Source: Thermomicrobiaceae bacterium
Lineage (GTDB): Bacteria > Chloroflexota > Chloroflexia > Thermomicrobiales > Thermomicrobiaceae
DNA: 5,056 nucleotides
Direction: 5' to 3'
Assembly (NCBI GenBank): GCA_007122555.1
Contig: SKTL01000148.1
Location: 1-5,056, forward strand
The notes beneath the pieces were generated by a model. The model saw nothing but the letters and a program-made list of their open reading frames with translations. It did not search any database and was not told the DNA's origin. The number at the start of each line of letters is the position of its first letter. Position 1 is the stretch's first letter. Below, in pieces: positions 1-5,056 of the stretch. The position numbers were made by a program, and so were the translations under genes.

Positions 1-351
1 AATGCGGGGCTCACGGTCGGCGCTGAGTCCAATCTGCCGCCGGATCACATTTCCGTGCAGCTCGAGTATCTGGCTGTACTCTGCGACCTGGAAGCGACAG
101 GCTGGAATGACGAGGAACCGCGGCAGGCGGTGCGAGCCCTCCGGCTGGGACGGGCATATCTTCGCAAACATCTTTGCTGGTGGCTCCCCCAGCTTGAACG
201 GCAACTCGCGTTGACGGCGCCGGACTCGGTCTATCTGAGTGCGGCGCGTGCTGTCACGGAGTTCACACACCATGAACTGGACTTACTGGATATGATCATT
301 CAGATTTGCGAACAAACTCCGGCGCCAGAAGGTGGCTCCAGAGATGCCTGA
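1..351 (+). CDS. TorD/DmsD-family molybdoenzyme chaperone, C-terminal part (5' end outside window)
   Basis: The frame is open from base 1 to the TGA at 349-351, giving 116 residues of a protein whose start lies upstream. The translation shows the TorD-family signature PPDHISVQLEYLAVL (residues 13-27), matching the family's 'PDH-x-x-x-E-L-E-F-L' helix. It is followed by HLCWWLPQLERQL (about 57-69), matching the family's 'EHL-x-x-W-x-P' segment. The rest is helical, as expected for this all-alpha fold. TorD/DmsD proteins are cytoplasmic chaperones that bind the Tat signal or apo-form of DMSO-reductase-family enzymes and help insert the molybdenum cofactor. A client molybdoenzyme is therefore expected upstream, outside the window (inference). 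The end overlaps the next gene by 8 bases, indicating translational coupling. The GTG at 55 is internal to the conserved helix and is not the start. Which family member this is cannot be told. Confidence 0.82.
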   Translation, partial: NAGLTVGAESNLPPDHISVQLEYLAVLCDLEATGWNDEEPRQAVRALRLGRAYLRKHLCWWLPQLERQLALTAPDSVYLSAARAVTEFTHHELDLLDMIIQICEQTPAPEGGSRDA

Positions 352-1924
352 CGGGAACTCAACGGTCGCTGTCCTGCTCGACAGGCAATTGAGCGCAAGC
401 GGTTATGGCCTGGATCCGGACGCGCTCGCCGGACGACTAACGGAAATAGACCCTTCGTTACTCGTAGAAATCGCGGACAGTCTGGAGGCCGACTCAGGTG
501 CGTTGAGTGACGCGGTCATTGGTACAGGCGCCCGGCGCACCGTCGTCGGGTTGCCAGGTCAGCGACTGCGCGTCGCCGACGTTCAACAGGCAGCCCGCGA
601 TGCCGGAATCGATCAGTTCGGAATCTGGCCCGTGGAACTGGGAACGCTCAGTTGCCGGGTCGCTAATCCAGAGGATCGACTGGCGCACGCCGCATTGATG
701 GTTCTTGGCTCGCTCGAACGCGCACGAGCCTATCGCGGAAGCCGTCAACAGAACCTGCGCCCGGAACGTCCGTCAAGGGCCGGGCTTGAGTCGCTCTTTT
801 CACTTCCGGAACTGGAGTACCGACCAGCGCCAACCGTCCGTCGTGATCGCTGCCGGGCATCGAAGGGCTGCCGTCAGTGCGTCGATGGATGCCCGCACAA
901 TGCGCTTCGAATCGCCGATGGACAGGTGCGCCTGCGGAAACAGGATTGCACCAGTTGCGGGATTTGCCTGTCAGCCTGCCCGACTGAAGCGATCAACTTC
1001 CCGTCCGCTATGCCGGCGGAGATCCATGAGCAGGTGACGCGCTTACTCGACGAAGACATCGACGGCGCAGACGAGCGCGGCATTCTGTTCGTTTGCCCGA
1101 ACACGATGCGGAACCTCGCTGCGCGAGAGTTTGATCTCTCTCCCGGCTGGCTGCCGGTGGAGGTTCCCTGCCTCGGGATGCTGACGGTGCAGTGGCTCCT
1201 GGCGCCCTTACGGCTCGGCGCCGGCGCCGTGGGCCTTGTTCCCTGTATTGACAACTGCCGGTCCGGGCAGATTGATCAGATGCGGCAGCGAGTCAGCTAC
1301 TGCCAGGCGCTGCTGCGAGAAGCCTGGGACATGCCGGAGGCGGTGCAAATCGCACCAGCCGGCGATGCTGGTTTGCGGGCATTTCTGGCGGATGAAGTTG
1401 CCTTCTCCGGGTACGCGTTCGAGGACGAGCCGAACTGCGCGTTTCGCTATGACGCACGCACGGACGTCGCACTCGATGTCGCAGCCGCAGACGACGCCGG
1501 TCTGGACTGGGTCGTGAGGCACCCTGCCTCGCCCTTCGCCAGCGTCCGGGCGACAGATGGGTGCACGCTCTGCGGATCATGCGCCGCCGCCTGCCCGGCG
1601 GACGCGCTTCAGATATTCCACGACGCATCGTCGGAAGTCGCGCTTACCTTCGACGCCCAACGATGCGTCACCTGTGAGCAGTGCTTGCCGGCATGTCCGG
1701 AGAGCAATGTCCTGCACGTGGACCGGACGACGGATTTCGCTCTGCTCTCTGGGGGTCGGATAACACTGCACCGCGACAAGGTCGATCTATGCGAGCGTTG
1801 CGGCAAACCAATCTCGACCAACAAGATGATGGGGCGAATTGCGGAACTGCTGGGAGAGGAGCATTCGGCGACACTGAACGTCATTAGCCGGTTCTGCACG
1901 AACTGTCGGGGGATCTCGTCTTGA
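344..1924 (+). CDS. multi-cluster 4Fe-4S ferredoxin with MvhD-like domain
   Basis: This is a 526-residue cytoplasmic-type protein with no signal peptide or membrane segment. I chose ATG 344 because AAGGTGG (329-335) lies 8 bases ahead; a GTG at 332 would start inside that site and add four residues. Counting from ATG 344, residues 1-165 are an unrecognised N-terminal domain. Motif one is C170-x5-C-x2-C-x3-CP, and motif two is C202-x2-C-x2-C-x3-CP. A domain with C251, C276, C301 and C305 follows, resembling the MvhD/FlpD hydrogenase iron-sulfur subunit. Further CxxCxxCxxxCP motifs start at C407 and C441. A C483-x2-C486 ... C518-x2-C521 tail could be a zinc ribbon. The motifs predict four [4Fe-4S] clusters in two ferredoxin pairs, and MvhD-type domains carry [2Fe-2S]. 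The protein probably wires electrons to or from the enzyme served by the overlapping TorD-like gene (inference). The electron partners are unknown. Confidence 0.88.
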   Translation: MPDGNSTVAVLLDRQLSASGYGLDPDALAGRLTEIDPSLLVEIADSLEADSGALSDAVIGTGARRTVVGLPGQRLRVADVQQAARDAGIDQFGIWPVELGTLSCRVANPEDRLAHAALMVLGSLERARAYRGSRQQNLRPERPSRAGLESLFSLPELEYRPAPTVRRDRCRASKGCRQCVDGCPHNALRIADGQVRLRKQDCTSCGICLSACPTEAINFPSAMPAEIHEQVTRLLDEDIDGADERGILFVCPNTMRNLAAREFDLSPGWLPVEVPCLGMLTVQWLLAPLRLGAGAVGLVPCIDNCRSGQIDQMRQRVSYCQALLREAWDMPEAVQIAPAGDAGLRAFLADEVAFSGYAFEDEPNCAFRYDARTDVALDVAAADDAGLDWVVRHPASPFASVRATDGCTLCGSCAAACPADALQIFHDASSEVALTFDAQRCVTCEQCLPACPESNVLHVDRTTDFALLSGGRITLHRDKVDLCERCGKPISTNKMMGRIAELLGEEHSATLNVISRFCTNCRGISS

Positions 1925-1991
1925 ATCCGGTGTCCCTGCGACGCCGGTAAGGGAGCGTCGATCGGCGGACGAGCTCAGATTGGAGCGCGTC

Positions 1992-2225
1992 GTGCCGGAA
2001 ATAGACTTCGCTGCGTTGAAGAGGATGCTGGCATCGGTTGGGGCAAAGCTTCTGCTCCTTGCGTTTATTGCGCCATTCGTGATTATGACGACTGCGGCGG
2101 TGTTCGCAATCGCCGCGACACAGATCGGTGAATTTGCCGGAAAGGCCGCTGCTGTCGTGTTCGTCATTCTCGTGGGCTTGATCCTGAATCACTGGCTCGC
2201 GATTGTGCGACGAGATTTCACATGA
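1992..2225 (+). CDS. small two-helix membrane protein, unknown function
   Basis: A 77-residue protein is read from GTG 1992, which has GGAG (1982-1985) 6 bases ahead. The alternative TTG at 1980 adds four residues but has only a weak site. It has a short amphipathic N-terminus (PEIDFAALKRMLASVGAK), then a hydrophobic helix at about residues 20-43, a short GEFAGK turn, and a second hydrophobic helix at about 51-72 ending in positively charged VRRDFT. This predicts a helical hairpin in the cytoplasmic membrane with both ends probably inside. I do not recognise the family. It lies 67 bases after the ferredoxin-like gene and 35 bases before the CMD-family gene on the same strand, so it is probably co-transcribed. 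It might be a small membrane subunit or anchor for the redox complex, but nothing in its sequence proves that. No heme-ligand histidine pair is seen; the only His is in NHWLAIV. Confidence 0.6.
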   Translation: MPEIDFAALKRMLASVGAKLLLLAFIAPFVIMTTAAVFAIAATQIGEFAGKAAAVVFVILVGLILNHWLAIVRRDFT

Positions 2226-2260
2226 TGTGGCGGTCGGAACAATGAGTGAAAGGTGTACAA

Positions 2261-2575
2261 ATGTCGCGCCTACCAGAGATCTACGAACGATTCTCCGAAG
2301 AATACCCCGTAGTTTCGAATGCATACAGCAAACTCGGTACAACGATTCATGAGTCAGGGTCGCTGGACGAACGGTCGCGATGTCTCGTCAAACTTGGAAT
2401 TGCGATCGGGGCGGAGTCGGAAGGCGCGGTGCGTTCACACGTGCGAAAGGCGTTCGACGCCGGCTTGACGCGAGCAGACGTTGAACACGCGATTCTGTTG
2501 AGCCTGACGACGGTGGGCTTCCCCAGGATGATTGCGGCGCTTCAGTGGTCGCGCGGCGTGCCGGAACCCGAGTAG
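2261..2575 (+). CDS. carboxymuconolactone decarboxylase (CMD)-family protein without redox CxxC
   Basis: A 104-residue protein is read from ATG 2261, with AAAGGTG (2249-2255) 5 bases ahead; the GTG at 2246 lies just before this site and is unlikely to be the start. The core fits the CMD/AhpD alpha-helical domain: SRCLVKLGIAIGAESEG (about 39-55), SHVRKAFDAGLTRADVEHAI (59-78) and LTTVGFPRMIAALQW (82-96). AhpD peroxidase-reductases carry CxxCxxxH before the conserved histidine. Here H60 is kept but the cysteine positions are not, and the only Cys is C41, so thiol-disulfide chemistry of the AhpD kind is not expected. Gamma-carboxymuconolactone decarboxylases in the same family also lack the CxxC, but no aromatic-degradation genes are nearby, so a PcaC role is not supported. 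It is the last gene of the plus-strand run, 35 bases after the small membrane protein. The substrate is unknown. Confidence 0.8.
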   Translation: MSRLPEIYERFSEEYPVVSNAYSKLGTTIHESGSLDERSRCLVKLGIAIGAESEGAVRSHVRKAFDAGLTRADVEHAILLSLTTVGFPRMIAALQWSRGVPEPE

Positions 2576-2780
2576 CGAAGAGTTCTCGGCAGTTACTGCG
2601 GCGCAAATGCCGCGCAGCGGTTACGAAAACGTGTCCGACTGGGACAGGCTATCCCAGATTACGTACTCGCCGATCAAGCCAGGCGCCGGTACCGTCACGA
2701 ACACGCCAAGCAACGCGCGACGTCCAGGCATGCTGGTAACCGCCCTCCATTCTCAGATCACATCGATGTGGCATGACGAA

Positions 2781-2807
2781 CGGGCGGGACGTCTCTGGTC
2801 CCGCCCG
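2781..2807. terminator. bidirectional terminator hairpin between convergent genes
   Basis: CGGGCGGGAC (2781-2790) is perfectly complementary to GTCCCGCCCG (2798-2807), giving a 10-bp GC-rich stem with a 7-base loop. It sits between the CMD-family gene ending at 2575 on the plus strand and the DUF305 gene ending at 2823 on the minus strand. The T-tract is weak: TTGCGTTT on the plus strand and almost none on the minus strand. I therefore infer a terminator from the stem and its position. The 205 bases between 2576 and 2780 hold no convincing gene. Confidence 0.72.
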
Positions 2808-2822
2808 GGTTGCGTTTAGTTG

Positions 2823-3524
2823 CTAGCTATCGAACCACTCTGCGCGCCACTCGCGCATTTGCTGAATTTCCGTTTCCTGAACCACGATGATCTGCTCGGC
2901 CAATTCCCGCAGCTCATCTCGCTCCGTCGTTTCGAGAATCGCACGGGCCATGTCGATTGCGCCTTCGTGGTGAACGATCATTTCGTCGATGAATGCCAGA
3001 TCGAACGGTTCTGCTTCACGGAACTCGTCCATGTCCATTTCCATGCCCATCTCCTCGTGGGTGATGCCATGATCGTCGTGGCCACCGTCGTACCATTCGT
3101 CCAGCCACGCCTGCATCTGATCGATTTCAGTTTCCTGGGCATCGATGATTTCCTGAGCCATCTCGCGAAGTTCGTCGCGTTCGGCTCGCTCCAGCGCGAT
3201 CTCCGCCATGTCGACGGCGCCCTCGTGGTGTTCGATCATCGCGGCAAGAAAGGTCTCGTCATCGAGTTCCATCGTCATGCCGGCGTGATCGTCGGACTCC
3301 ATCTCATCGTCGTCGTCCATCGCGGCATGATTATCGTTGTCTTCGGCTACTGCCGCAGTGTCATCATCTTCTTCAATCGCGTCGGTTTCTTCCCCGGCCG
3401 CGTCGTCGATTACTTCAGTCTGGTCATCAGCGTCGACAGCATCGTCCTGGTCATCTGCATCATCGGCACACGCCGCCAGCACGGCAACGAGCGATGCAAG
3501 AAGCAGTGTAAAGAGAAGCCGCAT
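2823..3524 (-). CDS. DUF305 lipoprotein with two HHEGA repeats
   Basis: A 233-residue protein starting at ATG 3524, with GAGAGGA (3531-3537) 6 bases ahead. Residues 1-18 form a lipoprotein signal peptide with lipobox L16-A-A-C19, so the mature protein is probably lipid-anchored at C19 and faces outward. A very acidic linker follows (20 of residues 21-60 are D or E), then a His/Met-containing stretch (HAAMDDDDEMESDDHAGM, 66-83). Two DUF305 units come next: MIEHHEGAVDMA (96-107) and MIVHHEGAIDMA (182-193), each continuing into a helix with ERDELRE and QETEIxQM. They are joined by GGHDDHGITHEEMGMEMDM. By hand the repeats match at 33 of 52 positions. DUF305 has a ferritin-like helical fold, and some members such as cyanobacterial CopM bind copper. 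The paired histidines and methionines suit metal binding here, though the metal is inferred. There is no lysine in the protein, and its only Cys is the lipobox one. Confidence 0.9.
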   Translation of the reverse strand: MRLLFTLLLASLVAVLAACADDADDQDDAVDADDQTEVIDDAAGEETDAIEEDDDTAAVAEDNDNHAAMDDDDEMESDDHAGMTMELDDETFLAAMIEHHEGAVDMAEIALERAERDELREMAQEIIDAQETEIDQMQAWLDEWYDGGHDDHGITHEEMGMEMDMDEFREAEPFDLAFIDEMIVHHEGAIDMARAILETTERDELRELAEQIIVVQETEIQQMREWRAEWFDS

Positions 3525-3540
3525 CGTTGATCCTCTCGAG
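3525..3540 (-). promoter_or_regulatory. ribosome binding site of DUF305 gene, shared with the upstream gene
   Basis: The minus strand reads GAGAGGATC, then 4 bases, then ATGCGGCTTC. The secreted-protein gene reads GAGAGGATC, 4 bases, ATGCGACTTC at 4001-3979. Of the 23 positions, 19 are identical, including spacing. The site decides the start at 3524. Confidence 0.7.
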
Positions 3541-3586
3541 TTTCATCGTGCTATTGCCAGTAATACATGCGGAAAATGACGATGGT

Positions 3587-3608
3587 GGTTAGCGATTTCT
3601 GGCTAACC
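3587..3608. repeat. 7-bp perfect inverted repeat between the two secreted-protein genes
   Basis: GGTTAGC (3587-3593) and GCTAACC (3602-3608) pair perfectly around an 8-base loop. The repeat lies just after the stop of the minus-strand secreted-protein gene (3617-3619) and about 60 bases ahead of the DUF305 start. On the minus strand it is followed about 10 bases later by a TTTT. It could be a weak terminator or attenuator for the upstream gene, or an operator for the DUF305 gene. The sequence does not decide between these. Confidence 0.4.
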
Positions 3609-3616
3609 CGTGAGGA

Positions 3617-3988
3617 TCACAGCAGGAAGCGTTCGAGGAGTGCCTGGCGGTTCGGGCCGTCCAGGCGTTTAGGGATAACACTCGTTTTAGCGACGGATGC
3701 GGATGTAACGGGCAGCTGAACCATCTCAGCAACCGGGGCGACGTGCGAAAGGGAATCGGATTCAGCAAGTTCCGCGCGAACGGTGGCGGATGGCGCCGGG
3801 CACGATTCCGCTGGTTGTTTAGAGTCTTCATTGGCGACTGAGACGTGATGGCTCGTGCCGATGCTTCCGGCGTCGGATTGGTCGATCTCCCCGAGCACAA
3901 CATGGTCGGCGTGCGCAAATCCCAGATGAAGCACAACGAGCACCGGCAACAGTGCTGCCAGCCGGTTGCCGGATGAATGAAGTCGCAT
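3617..3988 (-). CDS. small secreted protein, unknown function
   Basis: A 123-residue protein is read from ATG 3988, with GAGAGG (3996-4001) 7 bases ahead. In-frame ATGs further upstream (near 4009) would place the ribosome site inside the gene. The N-terminus is a clear Sec signal peptide: basic MRLHSSGNRL, a hydrophobic run AALLPVLVVLHLGF, and an AHA cleavage site after A27. The mature part of about 96 residues begins DHVVLGEIDQ and is polar, rich in Ser, Ala and Val, with one cysteine (C63, in ESCPAP). It ends in a basic then leucine-rich tail (IPKRLDGPNRQALLERFLL). I do not recognise the family. It lies between a sensor kinase gene and the DUF305 lipoprotein gene, 92 bases ahead of the latter, and its start region is nearly identical to that gene's. 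This suggests co-regulation of two envelope proteins. A single free cysteine and several histidines could contact metal, but there is no defined motif. Confidence 0.62.
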   Translation of the reverse strand: MRLHSSGNRLAALLPVLVVLHLGFAHADHVVLGEIDQSDAGSIGTSHHVSVANEDSKQPAESCPAPSATVRAELAESDSLSHVAPVAEMVQLPVTSASVAKTSVIPKRLDGPNRQALLERFLL

Positions 3989-4016
3989 CCAGGATCCTCT
4001 CCGCATCATGCATATG

Positions 4017-4022
4017 AATATA
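4017..4022 (-). promoter_or_regulatory. candidate extended -10 promoter of the secreted-protein gene
   Basis: On the minus strand TGGTATATT reads as an extended -10 element (TGn followed by TATATT at 4022-4017). It would place transcription start near 4010 and give a leader of about 22 bases before ATG 3988. No good -35 box is present at the usual spacing, which fits an extended -10 or an activator-dependent promoter. The 8-bp palindrome CACCGGTG (4024-4031) sits directly upstream and could be an operator. This is pattern reading only. Confidence 0.35.
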
Positions 4023-4028
4023 CCACCG

Positions 4029-4071
4029 GTGTGAGAACTCGCCAGAGTCCACACGGCCAGTTCTTTCACAC
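4029..4071. repeat. long imperfect inverted repeat upstream of the secreted-protein promoter
   Basis: The left arm GTGTGAGAACTCGCC (4029-4043) and the right arm GGCCAGTTCTTTCACAC (4055-4071) are complementary except for one mismatch and a 2-base bulge, with an 11-base loop. It covers the -35 and upstream region of the candidate minus-strand promoter. It may be a regulator-binding site, perhaps for the response regulator expected to partner the adjacent kinase, or a hairpin in a longer transcript from the kinase gene. There is no following T-tract, so it is unlikely to be an ordinary terminator. Confidence 0.45.
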
Positions 4072-4373
4072 TCGCTGACTTCCTGAGCATGAGCGTAATC
4101 AGTAAAGACTGAGCGGCCGGCCGAATGCGGTTCAGCTTGCGCGCGTGCAACTGACCGTTTAGTCCGTGTCTGTGTGGACCGGACGTTAACTCCGTCCAGT
4201 GTCGTCGTGTGGTGTCGCAAACCGCGTGCAGCTCGGGATTGCGGGATGGATGTCCTGGTCGGAGAATCCTACAACACGATCGAGCGCGTCTGGGGGCACT
4301 CTGGATCCTGTTTCTGAGCCTGACCGTCACGATGGTGCTTGTCATTCCGCGGGTCAATCGCCGAAACGCTGGT

Positions 4374-5056
4374 TCAGTGGTGATCGGCCACAGGTAGCGT
4401 AACCCAGAAGGTACTCCCCTGATCCGGGCCGGGGCTCTCGGCCCGGATCTCTCCGTTCTGCGCCTCGACCAGCGCCTTCGCGATCGACAGTCCGATCCCG
4501 CTTCCGCCGAGCGCCCGGGAACGGGCGCGATCCACCCGGTAGAAGCGATCGAAAATGTGTGGAAGATGCTCGGCAGGGATACCACGTCCCGTGTCTGCGA
4601 CCACAAACCGGACACATCCGTCATCTGCTTTTGCTGAAACCGAGACAGTTCCACCAGGCGTTGTATAACGAAGCGCATTGGATAGCAGATTGGTCAAGAT
4701 CTGGATTGTTCGATCCGAGTCAGCCGCGACCAGCGGTAGGCTGTCGGGAATCTCTCGCCGCAGATCAACTCCCTTGTCCGCGAATTGCGTTTCCAGCCGG
4801 AGTGCCGCGGTCTCAACAAGACTACCCGGCGCGACCGGCTCGATTGACAGTGGCATCTGTCCCGACTCCACCCGGGAAAGCTCCTGCAGGTCATCCACCA
4901 GCCGGCCAAGGCGTACTGTCTCGCTATGCAGTTGTTCCCACAGCTCGCTCGTTGGCTCGATTACCCCGTCCTGCAATCCCTCGAGATTCCCCTGCAGTGT
5001 TGCCAGCGGGGTTCTGAGTTCATGGGCGACATCGCCGATCAGTCGCACCCGCCGGA
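4374..5056 (-). CDS. sensor histidine kinase, C-terminal catalytic part (5' end outside window)
   Basis: The minus-strand frame is open from the window edge to the TGA at 4374-4376, covering 227 codons. Counting from the Val codon at 5048, the HisKA segment carries DVAHELRTPL with the phospho-accepting histidine H9 (codon at 5022-5024). The HATPase_c domain follows with N-box NLLSNALRYT (N120/N124), G1 box ADTGRGIP (151-158), F box IFDRFYRVD (165-173) and G2 box GGSGIGLSIAKAL (181-193). All motifs for autophosphorylation and ATP binding are intact. The GTG at 5046-5048 sits inside the HisKA helix, in the usual RRxRLIGDVAHELRTP context, so it is not the start. The sensor domain, membrane segments and probably a HAMP domain lie beyond the window, as should the partner response regulator gene. 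The signal is unknown; the neighbouring DUF305 gene suggests metal or envelope stress (inference). Confidence 0.95.
   Translation of the reverse strand, partial: RRVRLIGDVAHELRTPLATLQGNLEGLQDGVIEPTSELWEQLHSETVRLGRLVDDLQELSRVESGQMPLSIEPVAPGSLVETAALRLETQFADKGVDLRREIPDSLPLVAADSDRTIQILTNLLSNALRYTTPGGTVSVSAKADDGCVRFVVADTGRGIPAEHLPHIFDRFYRVDRARSRALGGSGIGLSIAKALVEAQNGEIRAESPGPDQGSTFWVTLPVADHH

Larger units (their letters stand above)
3989..4373. other. 385-base gap between kinase and secreted-protein genes
   Basis: No convincing gene is present here. The end near 3989-4071 holds the ribosome site, candidate promoter and inverted repeat described separately. Further along are a 10-bp palindrome CGGCCGGCCG (4114-4123) and a second imperfect hairpin (4129-4140 with 4147-4156, two single-base bulges, 6-base loop). 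A plus-strand frame from GTG 4209 to the TAG at 4395-4397 encodes one plausible membrane helix (LGALWILFLSLTVTMVLVI) but lacks a ribosome site and runs into the end of the kinase gene. No clear terminator for the kinase gene is seen. Minus-strand open frames here are arginine- and serine-rich and look non-coding. Confidence 0.5.

Noticed and set aside
1884..2342. Minus-strand frame of 152 codons opposite the small membrane protein
   Set aside because: It crosses three plus-strand genes and an intergenic stretch and is rich in Arg, Ser and Cys without motifs. The plus-strand frame has two clear membrane helices.
2621..2731. 36-codon minus-strand frame in the 2576-2780 intergenic region
   Set aside because: A GGAGG sits about 12 bases ahead, longer than ideal, and the frame lies downstream of a strong hairpin with no known match. 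It is too short to support.
2532..2819. Plus-strand frame covering the region after the CMD-family gene
   Set aside because: It starts inside the CMD-family gene in another frame, runs through the terminator hairpin, and shows no motif.
2820..3530. Long plus-strand open frame (236 codons) opposite the DUF305 gene
   Set aside because: It is the mirror of an Asp/Glu-rich gene, whose codons read as Val/Ile/Phe/Leu on the other strand and avoid stops. It has no ribosome site or family match, while the minus-strand frame has a lipobox and DUF305 motifs.
4114..4123. 10-bp palindrome CGGCCGGCCG
   Set aside because: GC-only palindromes of this length are expected by chance in GC-rich DNA, and it has no positional relation to a start or stop.
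3828..4220. Minus-strand frame of 130 codons in the gap
   Set aside because: It overlaps the secreted-protein gene out of frame, has low-complexity polar composition, and has no recognisable domain.
3617..4678. Full minus-strand open frame of 353 codons extending through the gap into the kinase gene
   Set aside because: Only its last 123 codons look like a protein. The earlier part overlaps the kinase gene out of frame and is arginine/serine-rich, and a good ribosome site and signal peptide start at 3988.

Overview
The window looks like bacterial chromosome of moderately high GC. It contains a lipobox lipoprotein, an AxA-type signal peptide and a classical sensor kinase. The phylum cannot be fixed from sequence alone. 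My low-confidence guess is a Chloroflexota (Thermomicrobia-like) or actinobacterial lineage, where DUF305 lipoproteins, TorD-type chaperones and multi-cluster ferredoxins of this kind are familiar. No RNA gene, CRISPR array, insertion sequence or phage gene is visible.

The left half (1-2575, plus strand) reads as the tail of an operon. It starts with the C-terminal part of a TorD/DmsD-family chaperone, which normally helps mature a molybdopterin oxidoreductase. That gene overlaps a large iron-sulfur protein with four CxxCxxCxxxCP-type motifs, an MvhD-like cysteine domain between the two pairs, and a C-terminal CxxC...CxxC element. A short two-helix membrane protein and a carboxymuconolactone decarboxylase-family protein follow. 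The inferred theme is assembly of, and electron delivery to, a molybdoenzyme encoded upstream of the window. In the last three genes the likely start is preceded by a good Shine-Dalgarno sequence, and the longer alternative start lies in or beside it.

The halves are separated by a 10-bp perfect inverted repeat (2781-2807) between convergent genes, probably a bidirectional terminator.

The right half (2823-5056) is on the minus strand. In transcription order it holds the C-terminal catalytic part of a sensor histidine kinase (cut by the window edge), a 385-base gap with a candidate promoter and a long imperfect inverted repeat, a 123-residue secreted protein of unknown function, and a DUF305 lipoprotein with two HHEGA(V/I)DMA repeats. 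The two secreted-protein genes share almost the same sequence from ribosome binding site to codon 4. The DUF305 protein is rich in His, Met and acidic residues and has no lysine. By analogy with CopM-type DUF305 proteins, the cluster may be a metal (perhaps copper) response module, but no copper-specific gene is visible here.
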